The position numbers were made by a program, and so were the translations under genes. Of a stretch of 64,000 bases of DNA, positions 19,067-27,725 are shown piece by piece. The stretch is from contig DAIDHW010000004.1 of NCBI GenBank assembly GCA_027451865.1, positions 1-64,000 on the forward strand. Reading direction: 5' to 3'. Source of the DNA: Leptolyngbyaceae cyanobacterium clean351 (lineage in GTDB: Bacteria > Cyanobacteriota > Cyanobacteriia > DAIDHW01). The first letter of the stretch is position 1. Every line of letters begins with the position of its first letter. The notes beneath the pieces are model-generated. The model was not told the DNA's origin. It was given only the letters and a program-made list of their open reading frames with translations, and made no database searches.

Positions 19067-19642
19067 TTAGACGGGTTGACGCAAACGCAGAGGGCGGATC
19101 AGACCTCGGTCCCGTTCGGCGTCCTCTTGACGTTTGGCACTCAGAGCAGCGAGTACCTCCGGTCCCAGGCTGGCGATCGCCTCGAGCTTCCGCAGCGGTG
19201 GCACCCCGGTGTTGAAGTGATGCTGCACCACATCGGCCAGATATACTATGCGGTCCCCCAGGTCTAGGTAATCTCCCACCTCGCACTCAGCCCAACCACA
19301 GGTATCAGGCAACAGGGGTATGCCGGAATCAGTATACCCAACCTCAATCCCAGTCAGTTTATCAAACTCCCGCCCGGAGCGCAGGCCAAAGTGGGGGACC
19401 CAGGTCTGCTGGTGGGCACTGAGCAAGTTGACCACAAAGCGGCCACTCCCGTGGATTAGGCTTTGGGTAAAATTCTGCGAGGATATAGCTGCCATTACCC
19501 GCATCCGTTCGGGAATCAGGGTAGCCAGCATCACCCAGGTGGCCACCTGACCACTACGCTGGCCCTGATGAGTACTGGTGAGCACGAATATTTCGTGGTT
19601 GGTGAGGGAAAAGATGGACTCGAGAGGAGTGTCTGTTTGCAT
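19067..19642 (-). CDS. Flavin reductase-like FMN-binding split-barrel protein
   Basis: 191-aa protein of the flavin reductase/DIM6-NTAB family. It opens with a beta-rich stretch (N-H-E-I-F-V-L-T-S) and then T-W-V-M-L-A-T-L-I-P and F-V-V-N-L-L, typical of the split barrel that binds FMN and uses NAD(P)H. A C-terminal basic extension follows R-Q-E-D-A-E-R-D-R. It is encoded just upstream of a ferredoxin gene. Substrate and partner oxygenase are unknown; cyanobacterial homologues are often linked to flavin-dependent redox proteins. Confidence 0.8.
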   Translation of the reverse strand: MQTDTPLESIFSLTNHEIFVLTSTHQGQRSGQVATWVMLATLIPERMRVMAAISSQNFTQSLIHGSGRFVVNLLSAHQQTWVPHFGLRSGREFDKLTGIEVGYTDSGIPLLPDTCGWAECEVGDYLDLGDRIVYLADVVQHHFNTGVPPLRKLEAIASLGPEVLAALSAKRQEDAERDRGLIRPLRLRQPV

Positions 19643-19694
19643 GGGGAGAAGGGAGGGAGGGCAATCCCCTAGAACTCGCTCTGATTATAGCCCT

Positions 19695-20678
19695 TCAGCC
19701 ACCAATTTGGGACATGGTGCGAGTGTAAACCCCCCCGGCAGTTCCGGCATCCCGCTGCTCAAAGTTGATTTGGGCTTTGTGCACTAGTAGCTCGGCCACC
19801 TGAGCCCGCAGGTCCTGCAGGGCCTGACCTTGGCGGAGGGGGGTCTTCAAGTCTATCTGGCCAGTTTCGTTGAGTAGGCAGGGCCGTAGCCAGCCATCAG
19901 CGGAAAGGCGCAGGCGGTTACAGCGCTGACAGAAGCACTCAGACATCTGGCTGATAAAGCCGAGGGTACCCTGAGCATTGGGCATCTGAAACACATCGGC
20001 AGGACCATTGCCTAGCACTTGGGCTGGTTCTAGGCCCCACCGGTCGCGGATTTGCCGGCGCAGTTCCGCCGAGGGGACCCAGCCGCGCTCCCCAAATAGG
20101 GTTGAATTGCCGATGGGCATAAATTCAATGAAACGGACATGCCAAGGGTAGTCTAGGGTCAGGGCAGCTAAATCTAACACTTCCTGGTCATTCAGGCCAG
20201 GGATGACGACGACATTTAACTTGAGGGGGGCAAAACCCAGCCGGTAGGCCGCCATGATCCCGGCCCACACCTGAGCCCAGCGGTTGGCTCCACCGCCGAC
20301 AATTTGGGCAAACACCTCAGGGCGCAGGGAATCAAGGCTAATATTCAGCCGTCGCAAACCCGCCCCGTAAAGGTCCTCCGCTAGGGCAGGGAGGCGGAAG
20401 CCGTTGGTGGTCATCGCCAGGTCCTGGGTTTGGGGCAAAGAGGCAATAGCCCGGACCAGATCAACCACCCCAGGGCGCAGGAGGGGTTCCCCCCCAGTGA
20501 GCCGAAACCGGCTAAATCCTAGGGGAATAAACACCTCCTGCAGCAACTGCAGGATTTCTGCCTCGGTAAGCAATTCCGGACCCAAAATCTGGTCTAGTTC
20601 TGTTTCCTGGGGCAGACAATACTGGCAACGGAAGTTGCAGCGGTCAATAAGACTGATGCGCAAGTAGTCTACCTTCAT
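19695..20678 (-). CDS. moaA: GTP 3',8-cyclase MoaA (molybdenum cofactor)
   Basis: Radical-SAM enzyme for the first step of molybdopterin synthesis, converting GTP to 3',8-cyclo-7,8-dihydro-GTP for MoaC. The N-terminal cluster is C-N-F-R-C-Q-Y-C. The second cluster is in [12 protein letters not shown] with a later R-P-C-L. The C-terminal G-G double-glycine tail, which enters the active site, is present (Q-I-G-G). The ATG at 20678 gives [10 protein letters not shown]; the upstream ATG at 20705 adds 9 residues. No other moa genes lie nearby. Confidence 0.96.
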   Translation of the reverse strand: MKVDYLRISLIDRCNFRCQYCLPQETELDQILGPELLTEAEILQLLQEVFIPLGFSRFRLTGGEPLLRPGVVDLVRAIASLPQTQDLAMTTNGFRLPALAEDLYGAGLRRLNISLDSLRPEVFAQIVGGGANRWAQVWAGIMAAYRLGFAPLKLNVVVIPGLNDQEVLDLAALTLDYPWHVRFIEFMPIGNSTLFGERGWVPSAELRRQIRDRWGLEPAQVLGNGPADVFQMPNAQGTLGFISQMSECFCQRCNRLRLSADGWLRPCLLNETGQIDLKTPLRQGQALQDLRAQVAELLVHKAQINFEQRDAGTAGGVYTRTMSQIGG

Positions 20679-20716
20679 GGTTAGAAATTCTAACCTATCC
20701 CTCACTGGTTAGACGC

Positions 20717-21214
20717 CTAGCCGCGGCACTGCCGGAAAGCCTGCCTGAGCTGACTTTTTTGACTGGAGTTCAAAACCCCCATTAGTTGTTGCCTTTCCCC
20801 CCGCTCTAGGGTTTGAATTTGCTGTTGTTGGCCTGAGGTCAAACTGAGGCCATCGAGGGCCCGCTTGAGATTATGGTCACTTCTGAGGGCTTGGCGGAAT
20901 TGTTGCTGCTGGTCCCCGTTGAGAATCGCCTCTACTTGGGAGAGTTCCTGGCGATGCTGGGACTTGATCTGGGAGCGCTGACTATCGGTGAGACCAATTT
21001 GCTGCAGGGCATCTTTCAGACATTGGTTGCCACCGGCAGGTTTGGGGTGGCCCATGCCGTTCCCAGGACTGTTAACAGGGGTGTTGCCCAGGCTAATCCC
21101 TGGGCTGGGACTAGGGGAAGACTTCAACCCTTGAATCAGCCGGCGACAACCAGCAGTGCCGGTAAGTAGCAGAGCAGCAATTACGACCCCTGGTAACCAT
21201 TGACGCAGTTGCAT
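20717..21214 (-). CDS. Lipoprotein with Spy/CpxP-like Gln-rich helices
   Basis: 165 aa from the ATG at 21214, which gives a basic n-region, a hydrophobic stretch and a lipobox T-A-G-C near residue 23. A Ser/Pro/Gly linker follows, then helices rich in Gln with two L-T-x-x-Q-x-x-Q-I repeats, reminiscent of the LTxxQ motif of the Spy/CpxP periplasmic chaperone fold. A role in envelope stress is inferred only from that resemblance. It lies upstream of moaA and downstream of a PBP gene on the same strand. Confidence 0.7.
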   Translation of the reverse strand: MQLRQWLPGVVIAALLLTGTAGCRRLIQGLKSSPSPSPGISLGNTPVNSPGNGMGHPKPAGGNQCLKDALQQIGLTDSQRSQIKSQHRQELSQVEAILNGDQQQQFRQALRSDHNLKRALDGLSLTSGQQQQIQTLERGERQQLMGVLNSSQKSQLRQAFRQCRG

Positions 21215-21325
21215 TTTTTTCCTATTCCTAAAAAGTTGAGCCGAGGCCACTTCGGGGAGACAAACCGGGACCCGGGTCCCCTTGGGCCTGGATATACTCT
21301 ACTTCACCCCGGCCTGGGTAGATTT

Positions 21326-23239
21326 CTAGGGGCTAGGGAATTGACGAGGATTGGGAAAGTTTTCAGCCGGTTCTTTAGCCAGAGCCTTTTCCATAAACTG
21401 GCGCCACACGGGTGCCGCTAGCCCCCCACCCACCGCTGTTGAGCCTAGGCTACTGTCGTCATCATTACCAGCCCAGACGGCTGTGGCTAGCTGGGGCACG
21501 TAACCAACAAACCAGGCATCGCGCTCATCGGAGGTGGTGCCAGTTTTCCCAGCTGCCGGCCGGGACAGTTGGGCAGCCACCCCTGTGCCCTTTGCAATCA
21601 CCCCCTCAAGCACCGAGGTCAAAGACGCCGTAGCCCAGGAGTTTAATACCAGTTGGGGCTGGGGGGTATTGTCAAGCAGAACGTTACCGTAGCTGTCACT
21701 GACCCGCAGGATAATGGTAGCTGGGGCAAACCAACCGTTGCTGGCAAAAGCAGCGTAGGCGTTGGCCATTTCCAGGGGACTTATTCCCATATCTCCCAGA
21801 GGCAAAGAGACCACTGGTTCTAGGGGAGTTGTAATCCCGAGGGTACGACAGGTTTGAATAACATTATCCAAACCCACGTACTGTCCCAGGCGCACCGCGG
21901 GAATATTCCGAGAGTACTCTAGGGCTCGTCTGAGGGTGATCCGGCCCCAGAAGGTCCGGTCGTAGTCGTGAGGGGTATACCAACCGCCGTTGCCATCGGG
22001 ATAACTGACGGGGCTGTCATCGATCGGGGAATCGGGGTTGTACTTCCCAGAGGCAAAAGCGGTGTAGTAGACAAAGGGCTTGAAGGCTGAACCTGGTTGG
22101 CGCCGAGCTTGAGTAGCTCGATTGTACTGACTCTTGGCGTAGTCGACCCCACCAACAACCGCCTTAATAAAATGGGTGCGTGGGTCGACGGCGATCAGGG
22201 CCATTTGGCCGATGGTATAACCCTGGCGGACTAGTTCCTTCTGGCCGGCAGTGACCACGGCCTGGGCCATTTGTTGGGTTTCCAGGGCAATGGTGGTTTG
22301 TACCTGCATCCCCCCTCGACGCAGGGCCTCTGATCCGAAGTGATCCACTAGCTCTGCCACCACCACATCGGTAGCGTAGGGGGTGACGCTCGGCTCAAAA
22401 GGGCTGACCTTCTTGAGGACTATGGGTTCGGCTAGGGCGGCTGCTTGCTGGGCGGGGGTGATCCACCCAAGTTGGCGCATCCGCCCCAGGACAAGTGCTT
22501 GACGCTCCTTGGCGATCCGTAAACTGGCGAAGGGATTGTAGTCCTCGGGAGCTTGGATCATCCCAGCCATCATGGCTGCTTCCCCCAGGGTCAGGTCTGC
22601 GGCCGGTTTGCCAAAGTAGGTTTCCGCTGCCGTTTGAGCCCCGTAATCGTTGCGACCCCAGTAGACCTGATTGAGGTACATCTCCAAAATCTGGTTTTTG
22701 CTGAATACCTGGGATAAACGTACCGAAAGTACAGCCTCAGCTAATTTACGGGCTAGGGCTTGTTTGGGAGTCAGAAAAAGATTTTTGACCAGCTGCATTG
22801 GGATGGTTGAACCCCCCTCCACAATCCGGTCTGCCTGCAAGTCGGCCATGAAAGCCCGCAGAATTCCAACCGGATTAACCCCGGGGCTGTAGTAGAAGGA
22901 ACTATCTTCAATCGCTAAGACAGCCCGTTTGAGGTGAGGAGAAATAGCATCTAGGGGCACTACCTGGCGGTTAGCTTCCCCGTGAATGCTATCGAGTAGC
23001 CGGCCATTAACGTCGTAAATGTGTGTGGTTTGGCTGGGTATATAGTTCTGCAAAACCCGCACGTCCGGCAGGTCCCGCAGGCTAACAGCCAAGCCCACTA
23101 GGCCACCGGCCACTATGGCACTGGTTAGAAGGATCATGAATAGGATGATCCTGAGGGCAATCCTGTAGATACCCCGGCGAAAGTAGGCGCTGGGGGTAAG
23201 GGGGGTAGAGCGATGCTGAGTAGATGGGCGGGCAGCCAC
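21326..23239 (-). CDS. Class A penicillin-binding protein (PBP1A type)
   Basis: 637-aa bifunctional peptidoglycan polymerase. A cytoplasmic Ser/Thr/Arg-rich N-terminus and one helix (about 25-55) lead into the GT51 glycosyltransferase domain with catalytic E in A-I-E-D-S-S-F-Y, G-G-S-T-I-P-M-Q-L-V-K and Y-L-N-Q-V-Y-W-G. The transpeptidase domain has S-x-x-K (G-S-A-F-K-P), S-R-N and K-T-G-T. Cyanobacteria carry several such genes, so no paralogue letter is given. It begins the minus-strand run towards moaA. Confidence 0.93.
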   Translation of the reverse strand: MAARPSTQHRSTPLTPSAYFRRGIYRIALRIILFMILLTSAIVAGGLVGLAVSLRDLPDVRVLQNYIPSQTTHIYDVNGRLLDSIHGEANRQVVPLDAISPHLKRAVLAIEDSSFYYSPGVNPVGILRAFMADLQADRIVEGGSTIPMQLVKNLFLTPKQALARKLAEAVLSVRLSQVFSKNQILEMYLNQVYWGRNDYGAQTAAETYFGKPAADLTLGEAAMMAGMIQAPEDYNPFASLRIAKERQALVLGRMRQLGWITPAQQAAALAEPIVLKKVSPFEPSVTPYATDVVVAELVDHFGSEALRRGGMQVQTTIALETQQMAQAVVTAGQKELVRQGYTIGQMALIAVDPRTHFIKAVVGGVDYAKSQYNRATQARRQPGSAFKPFVYYTAFASGKYNPDSPIDDSPVSYPDGNGGWYTPHDYDRTFWGRITLRRALEYSRNIPAVRLGQYVGLDNVIQTCRTLGITTPLEPVVSLPLGDMGISPLEMANAYAAFASNGWFAPATIILRVSDSYGNVLLDNTPQPQLVLNSWATASLTSVLEGVIAKGTGVAAQLSRPAAGKTGTTSDERDAWFVGYVPQLATAVWAGNDDDSSLGSTAVGGGLAAPVWRQFMEKALAKEPAENFPNPRQFPSP

Positions 23240-23350
23240 AGAGGAGGGGGTCTAGGGGGAAGTCAAGGGAGAAGAATGACGCGGATGAGCTGACCAGCAG
23301 CTAGACTGATCTAGACATGCTACAGTTTTTTCTCCCCTATCGCCATAGTA

Positions 23351-24574
23351 ATGTCCAATTCCCTCCGCGCACCAGAGCCTTTAGATTGGCTATACCGGGG
23401 TGGTAGTGAAATTTTTCCCGACCAGCCTGAATCAGATGACCCCCATCAAAATATCCGCCAGCGGTTGCGTCAGGGAGCCAAACTGCGGGTAAAGCTGGGT
23501 ATTGACCCAACCGGCAGTCAAATCCACCTCGGTCACAGTACGATTTTCCGGAAGCTGCGGGCCTTCCAGGACCAGGGGCATACCGCAGTGCTGATTATTG
23601 GTGACTTCACGGCCCAGGTAGGAGACCCGACGGGCAAATCAGAGGTGAGACGACAACTAACGGTGACCGAGGTAAACCAAAATGCCGCTACTTACCTAGA
23701 GCAACTCAGACCGCTGCTAGACTTTGACACTCCCGGGCGGCTGGAGGTGCACTACAATTCGACCTGGTTAACCTCCCTGGATTTAGGGCAGATCCTCGAA
23801 CTACTCGCCACCATGACTTTAGGACAAATGCTCGCCAAGGAGGGCTTCTCTGAGCGACATCACCAGGGCAATCCCGTCTACTTACACGAGTTCCTCTACC
23901 CCCTCCTCCAAGGCTACGACTCAGTGGCAGTGAAGGCGGATGTGGAGTTAGGGGGGACTGACCAGAAGTTTAATTTGGCTGTGGGGCGCGACCTACAGCG
24001 CCATTTCCACCAAGAGCCCCAGTTTGGTCTCCTGCTACCGATTTTGCCTGGTCTAGATGGAGTGCAAAAAATGTCTAAGTCTCTGGGGAATTTTGTCGCC
24101 CTAGGGGAGGACCCCTTGACAATGTATTCCAAGTTGGAAAAGGTTCCCGATCAAGTAATTAATCAATACTATGAACTACTGACGGATTACCCCCTCGATC
24201 AACTGCCGGTTGACCCCCGGGAGCGCCAGAAAACCCTAGCCTTAGCTGTGGTTACCCAATACCACGGGGCAGCGGTGGCGGCAGCAGCCCAAGCTTCAGC
24301 CATGGCCTTGATCCAGGGTGACCCAAGCCCTACTGATAACTTGCCGGAGTTTGGCTTATCCGGGGTCCACTTTCCCTTGAAGTTGTTTTACCTTCTGCGG
24401 GCTAGTGGTCTCTGTCAAAGCAGTTCCGAGGCCCGCCGCCAGCTTCAGGGGGGAGCTGTCAAACTCGATGGGCAACGGGTAACCGATGTGGACCTGGAGT
24501 TTGCCACTCCTGAGCAGCTGTACCACAAGGTGGTGCAGTTAGGCAAAAGTCACTTCCTCAAGTTGGTACCCTAA
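23351..24574 (+). CDS. tyrS: Tyrosyl-tRNA synthetase
   Basis: 407-aa class I aminoacyl-tRNA synthetase. The HIGH-type motif is H-L-G-H, followed by the tyrosine pocket G-D-F-T-A and [13 protein letters not shown] is intact. A C-terminal S4 RNA-binding domain carries [14 protein letters not shown]. The overall pattern fits the TyrZ-like bacterial subtype. It is divergent from the PBP gene and 5 bases upstream of pyrF, so likely co-transcribed. Confidence 0.96.
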   Translation: MSNSLRAPEPLDWLYRGGSEIFPDQPESDDPHQNIRQRLRQGAKLRVKLGIDPTGSQIHLGHSTIFRKLRAFQDQGHTAVLIIGDFTAQVGDPTGKSEVRRQLTVTEVNQNAATYLEQLRPLLDFDTPGRLEVHYNSTWLTSLDLGQILELLATMTLGQMLAKEGFSERHHQGNPVYLHEFLYPLLQGYDSVAVKADVELGGTDQKFNLAVGRDLQRHFHQEPQFGLLLPILPGLDGVQKMSKSLGNFVALGEDPLTMYSKLEKVPDQVINQYYELLTDYPLDQLPVDPRERQKTLALAVVTQYHGAAVAAAAQASAMALIQGDPSPTDNLPEFGLSGVHFPLKLFYLLRASGLCQSSSEARRQLQGGAVKLDGQRVTDVDLEFATPEQLYHKVVQLGKSHFLKLVP

Positions 24575-24579
24575 ATCCT

Positions 24580-25272
24580 ATGCACCCCGCCCAGCGGCTG
24601 ATTATCCCCCTTGATGTCGCCAGTCTTGACCAAGCTCTAACTCTAGTGGACCAAATTCCCCAAGCTAACTTTTGGAAGGTGGGACTAGAGTTATTTTTAG
24701 CTACCGGTCCCGGGGTCCTGCAGGAATTGCGACAGCGGCAGAAACGAGTCTTTCTAGACTTGAAATTCCACGATATCCCTAATACTGTAGCTGCCGCCTG
24801 CCGCCAAGGGGAAGCGTGGTCCCTAGACCTGCTTACCATCCATGCAAGTGTGGGTCGGCAGGGCCTCCAGGCGGCCCAGGCAGCCCTCGGGGGGGCACGC
24901 CTAGTTGCTGTCACTCTCCTCACTAGCATCAGCGCCGAACAGTTGCGTGAAGACCTCCAGGTACCCCTTGACCCCTCCGCCTATGTTCTGCATCAAGCCC
25001 GATTAGCTCAGGAGTGTGGCTTGGCTGGCGTAGTCTGCTCTCCCCAGGAGGCTGCCCTAGTCCGCCAAGCCTGCGGTGAGGACTTTCTCGTGGTCTGTCC
25101 GGGAGTGCGGCCGGCCTGGACTGATTCCCAGGACCAAGCCCGCACCCTCACCCCGTCCATGGCCCTAGCAGCTGGGGCTGACTACCTGGTGGTTGGCCGA
25201 CCAATCACCCGTGCCCCCCATCCCGCCCAAGCCTTTGAGCGAGTCTGCAGCGAGTTAGCCCAATTCTTTTAG
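24580..25272 (+). CDS. pyrF: Orotidine 5'-phosphate decarboxylase PyrF
   Basis: Final step of UMP synthesis. It is 230 aa, the short bacterial type. The N-terminal P-L-D-V motif, the catalytic D-L-K-F-H-D-I-P-N-T-V block (Lys/Asp array), P-G-V-R-P and the late G-A-D-Y-L-V-V-G-R-P-I phosphate loop are all present. It is probably translated with tyrS. The end overlaps the convergent uracil-DNA glycosylase gene by 18 bases. Confidence 0.96.
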   Translation: MHPAQRLIIPLDVASLDQALTLVDQIPQANFWKVGLELFLATGPGVLQELRQRQKRVFLDLKFHDIPNTVAAACRQGEAWSLDLLTIHASVGRQGLQAAQAALGGARLVAVTLLTSISAEQLREDLQVPLDPSAYVLHQARLAQECGLAGVVCSPQEAALVRQACGEDFLVVCPGVRPAWTDSQDQARTLTPSMALAAGADYLVVGRPITRAPHPAQAFERVCSELAQFF

Positions 25273-25926
25273 CTTACGCTTGACCGACTGCATATCTTGC
25301 CAGGTAAGCCATTTGGGGCCCCCCCGCTCTGGGGAGGCATTGCGCAGCAGGTAGGAGGGATGAAAGATGGGAAGACACTGGCGACCCTGCCAGTCAAACC
25401 ACTGGCCGCGGATCTTGGTAATCGGGTCTTTCATACCCGTGAGCCCCCGCACGGCTGTGGCCCCCGCCAGGAGGATGACCGCTGGATTAACCAGACGGAT
25501 CTGCTCGTGGAGGTAGGGAATACAGGCTGCTACCTCCTCCGGGGTAGGCACCCGATTATCAGGAGGACGGCACTTGACAATGTTGCAGATATACACATCC
25601 CGGTCGGGATTAAGTTCCACAGATAGGAGAATCTTGTCCAGAAGTTGACCTGCCTTACCCACAAAGGGCAAACCGGTTTCATCTTCGTTTTGACCAGGAC
25701 CCTCCCCGATCACCATGAGGGTTGCCTGGGGATTCCCTCGGGCCACTACCACATTCTTACGGGTCAACCCCAGGCCACACCGCTGACATTGGACACAATC
25801 ACTCCCTAGCTCAGCCAAGTCCCCGTAGGTGCCGGGGGGGATGGGGACCCGGGAGTCTTGGGGAATCTGGTCTCGCTGGGCGGGCGGGTCTGGCAGGGAA
25901 AATAGATCCATTTGCATCGGCGGCAA
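25255..25926 (-). CDS. Uracil-DNA glycosylase, family 4 (Fe-S)
   Basis: 223-aa base-excision repair enzyme. Family 4 features are G-E-G-P-G-Q-N-E-D (catalytic motif 1), F-V-G-K-A-G, H-P-S-Y-L-L-R (motif 2) and four cluster cysteines: a C-x2-C pair in the N-terminal part, then K-C-R-P-P-D-N-R and a Cys 15 residues later in E-V-A-A-C. This family is common in thermophiles and in cyanobacteria. It lies 30 bases downstream of the CPBP gene. Confidence 0.92.
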   Translation of the reverse strand: MPPMQMDLFSLPDPPAQRDQIPQDSRVPIPPGTYGDLAELGSDCVQCQRCGLGLTRKNVVVARGNPQATLMVIGEGPGQNEDETGLPFVGKAGQLLDKILLSVELNPDRDVYICNIVKCRPPDNRVPTPEEVAACIPYLHEQIRLVNPAVILLAGATAVRGLTGMKDPITKIRGQWFDWQGRQCLPIFHPSYLLRNASPERGGPKWLTWQDMQSVKRKLKELG

Positions 25927-25956
25927 CCCTGAGGCGGATGATTTTTTTCTAGCCTA

Positions 25957-27405
25957 CTAGTTAGGAGCGCCGCTGCCTAGGATATACAAGCTCAGTAAGG
26001 TGGTGCTGTTCCACAGGCCATGGATCACCATGGTGGCCAAAAGATTACGACACCGGCTGTAGACGACTCCTAGGACTAGACCGAGGGTCATCAGGGGTAA
26101 TACCTCCGAGACACTCTGATGGGCTAGGGCAAACAGGAGGCTACTGCAGCCAATTGCCCCCGGCAGGGACAGGTAACGAGCTAGGGAAGGCAGCAAAAAG
26201 CCCCGAAAGAGAATTTCCTCAAAAAAAGGGGCGGCGGCACAGGCAGTGAAAGCCATGCAAGCAAAGGCAAACCAATTCTGGTCGGCCAAGATCAGATGTA
26301 GAAGGGGGTTACTGCCGCCTTTGCCGTGCCAGATCTGGTCGTTGATTACCGCCACTAGGGTTACTAAGGGCACCGCCACTAGGTAGCCGCCTACCCCCCA
26401 CCCTAACCAGTTCCCTCGTCCGCTGATGACTAACCAGCCACTCGGAAGGGGTAAGTAGGGCCACAGGGACATCCAGAGTACCCCTAACCCGGCCCCCGCA
26501 AACAGCACATAGTAGACGAGAATGACAACTGCTTCACCGGTCACGGACAAGGACTCCGGCCCAACATGCAGCAGCCGTAGACCCAGGGGCACTAGGGCTT
26601 GACCAATGGCCACCGGCACCAGGAAAAAGGCCAGCACGAACACCTGCACAATGGTCTCCCCAGTCCAGGGCACGGACCAGGGCTGGGGGCGGCTAGTCCA
26701 GAGAGTTTTACGACCGAGCAAAAACCGAACCACCAGAATAACACTCAAGCCACTGCCGAGCAGAATCCCCCCCCCTGACACCAGACTGAGGGTGATTAGT
26801 TTAATTACAGCTCTCCAGGCCGCCGTCTGTTCTTGGGCTCGGAGGACCGCCAAGGCAGCTGGGTTGGCTTGGAGTCGGTAGATTCTGCCTAGGGCCTGGT
26901 AGCGAAACCACCCCTTGAGGGTAGATTCTACCTCCCCCGCACTATCCTGGGACACCCGGGGGGGCTCGCTCCAAAGACCGATGAGATCGCGGGCTGTGAC
27001 AGCTACCTCCCCCTGGCCTGACTCGGCCTGCTGCCAGGTTCCTAGGGCCGCCTGGGGCTGGCCAGCTGCCGCCTGGAGCGTGCCAATTAGCAAGTCTGCT
27101 TGGGAGATCTGGGGTGAGCTGGGTTGGACCTGCTGGAGTTGTTGACGCAGGGCTTGGTAGTCCTCCAAGGACTTTTGGAGGACGTTTTTCCCTAACAGGG
27201 AGTCACGGACTACACTCCACTGACTTTGACTGGGTTTAGGCTGCCAGGCAGAGGCCTGTAACAGCAGATCGGTTTGATAAACTTGGATTTGACCTTGGAT
27301 TTGGGGTTCTTGCCAACTAGCTAGGAGAGACCGGCTGAGGGAAACTACTGCCAGAATTGTTAGCAGGGCAAGAAGCAGGCGCCTAAGGGTTTTAATCGTC
27401 ATCAA
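25957..27405 (-). CDS. CPBP-family intramembrane metalloprotease with large N-terminal extension
   Basis: 482 aa. An N-terminal helix (about 8-28) is followed by some 170 polar, Gln-rich residues, presumably outside the membrane, then about seven helices. The CPBP (Abi/CAAX) motifs lie near the C-terminus: E-E-x-x-F-R-G in P-F-F-E-E-I-L-F-R-G, F-A-L-A-H-Q, and H-G-L-W-N-S. These place the glutamates and histidines that bind the metal. The substrate is unknown. In cyanobacteria and chloroplasts relatives affect thylakoid or envelope functions. Confidence 0.87.
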   Translation of the reverse strand: MMTIKTLRRLLLALLTILAVVSLSRSLLASWQEPQIQGQIQVYQTDLLLQASAWQPKPSQSQWSVVRDSLLGKNVLQKSLEDYQALRQQLQQVQPSSPQISQADLLIGTLQAAAGQPQAALGTWQQAESGQGEVAVTARDLIGLWSEPPRVSQDSAGEVESTLKGWFRYQALGRIYRLQANPAALAVLRAQEQTAAWRAVIKLITLSLVSGGGILLGSGLSVILVVRFLLGRKTLWTSRPQPWSVPWTGETIVQVFVLAFFLVPVAIGQALVPLGLRLLHVGPESLSVTGEAVVILVYYVLFAGAGLGVLWMSLWPYLPLPSGWLVISGRGNWLGWGVGGYLVAVPLVTLVAVINDQIWHGKGGSNPLLHLILADQNWFAFACMAFTACAAAPFFEEILFRGFLLPSLARYLSLPGAIGCSSLLFALAHQSVSEVLPLMTLGLVLGVVYSRCRNLLATMVIHGLWNSTTLLSLYILGSGAPN

Positions 27406-27725
27406 AAGTTTAATCCTGAAAGTTAGTCCTGATGCCTAGGCGGGTTTCCTTTGGCTCTCCCCAGTACCCACAATAGGGCCATCTCTGACTGAGGTGGCCC
27501 CTGAGGGAGACCACATTATATCAACTGACTTGAGAACCTAACTAACGCCCATGAATCAAGGACCCCCCAGACCGTCTGGCTAGGTTGGGGAACTTAGTCA
27601 TACCACCTTCTCAAACCAGTTAGCTATCCTGGAGGGGCGAAGGGGATTTCAGAGGGGCCGGGGAAGGATGAGCCTTGCTCAATTACAGCACTGATGGCAA
27701 CATTTGCGTCCGTTAACCACCCCTG
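27406..27725. other. 320-bp divergent intergenic region
   Basis: Lies between the divergent CPBP and CesA-like genes and must hold both promoters. I see no gene longer than a few codons with a credible start, no tRNA and no repeat. A tract at about 27513-27525 (ACATTATATCAAC) is the most promoter-like patch. No strong hairpin was found. Confidence 0.5.
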
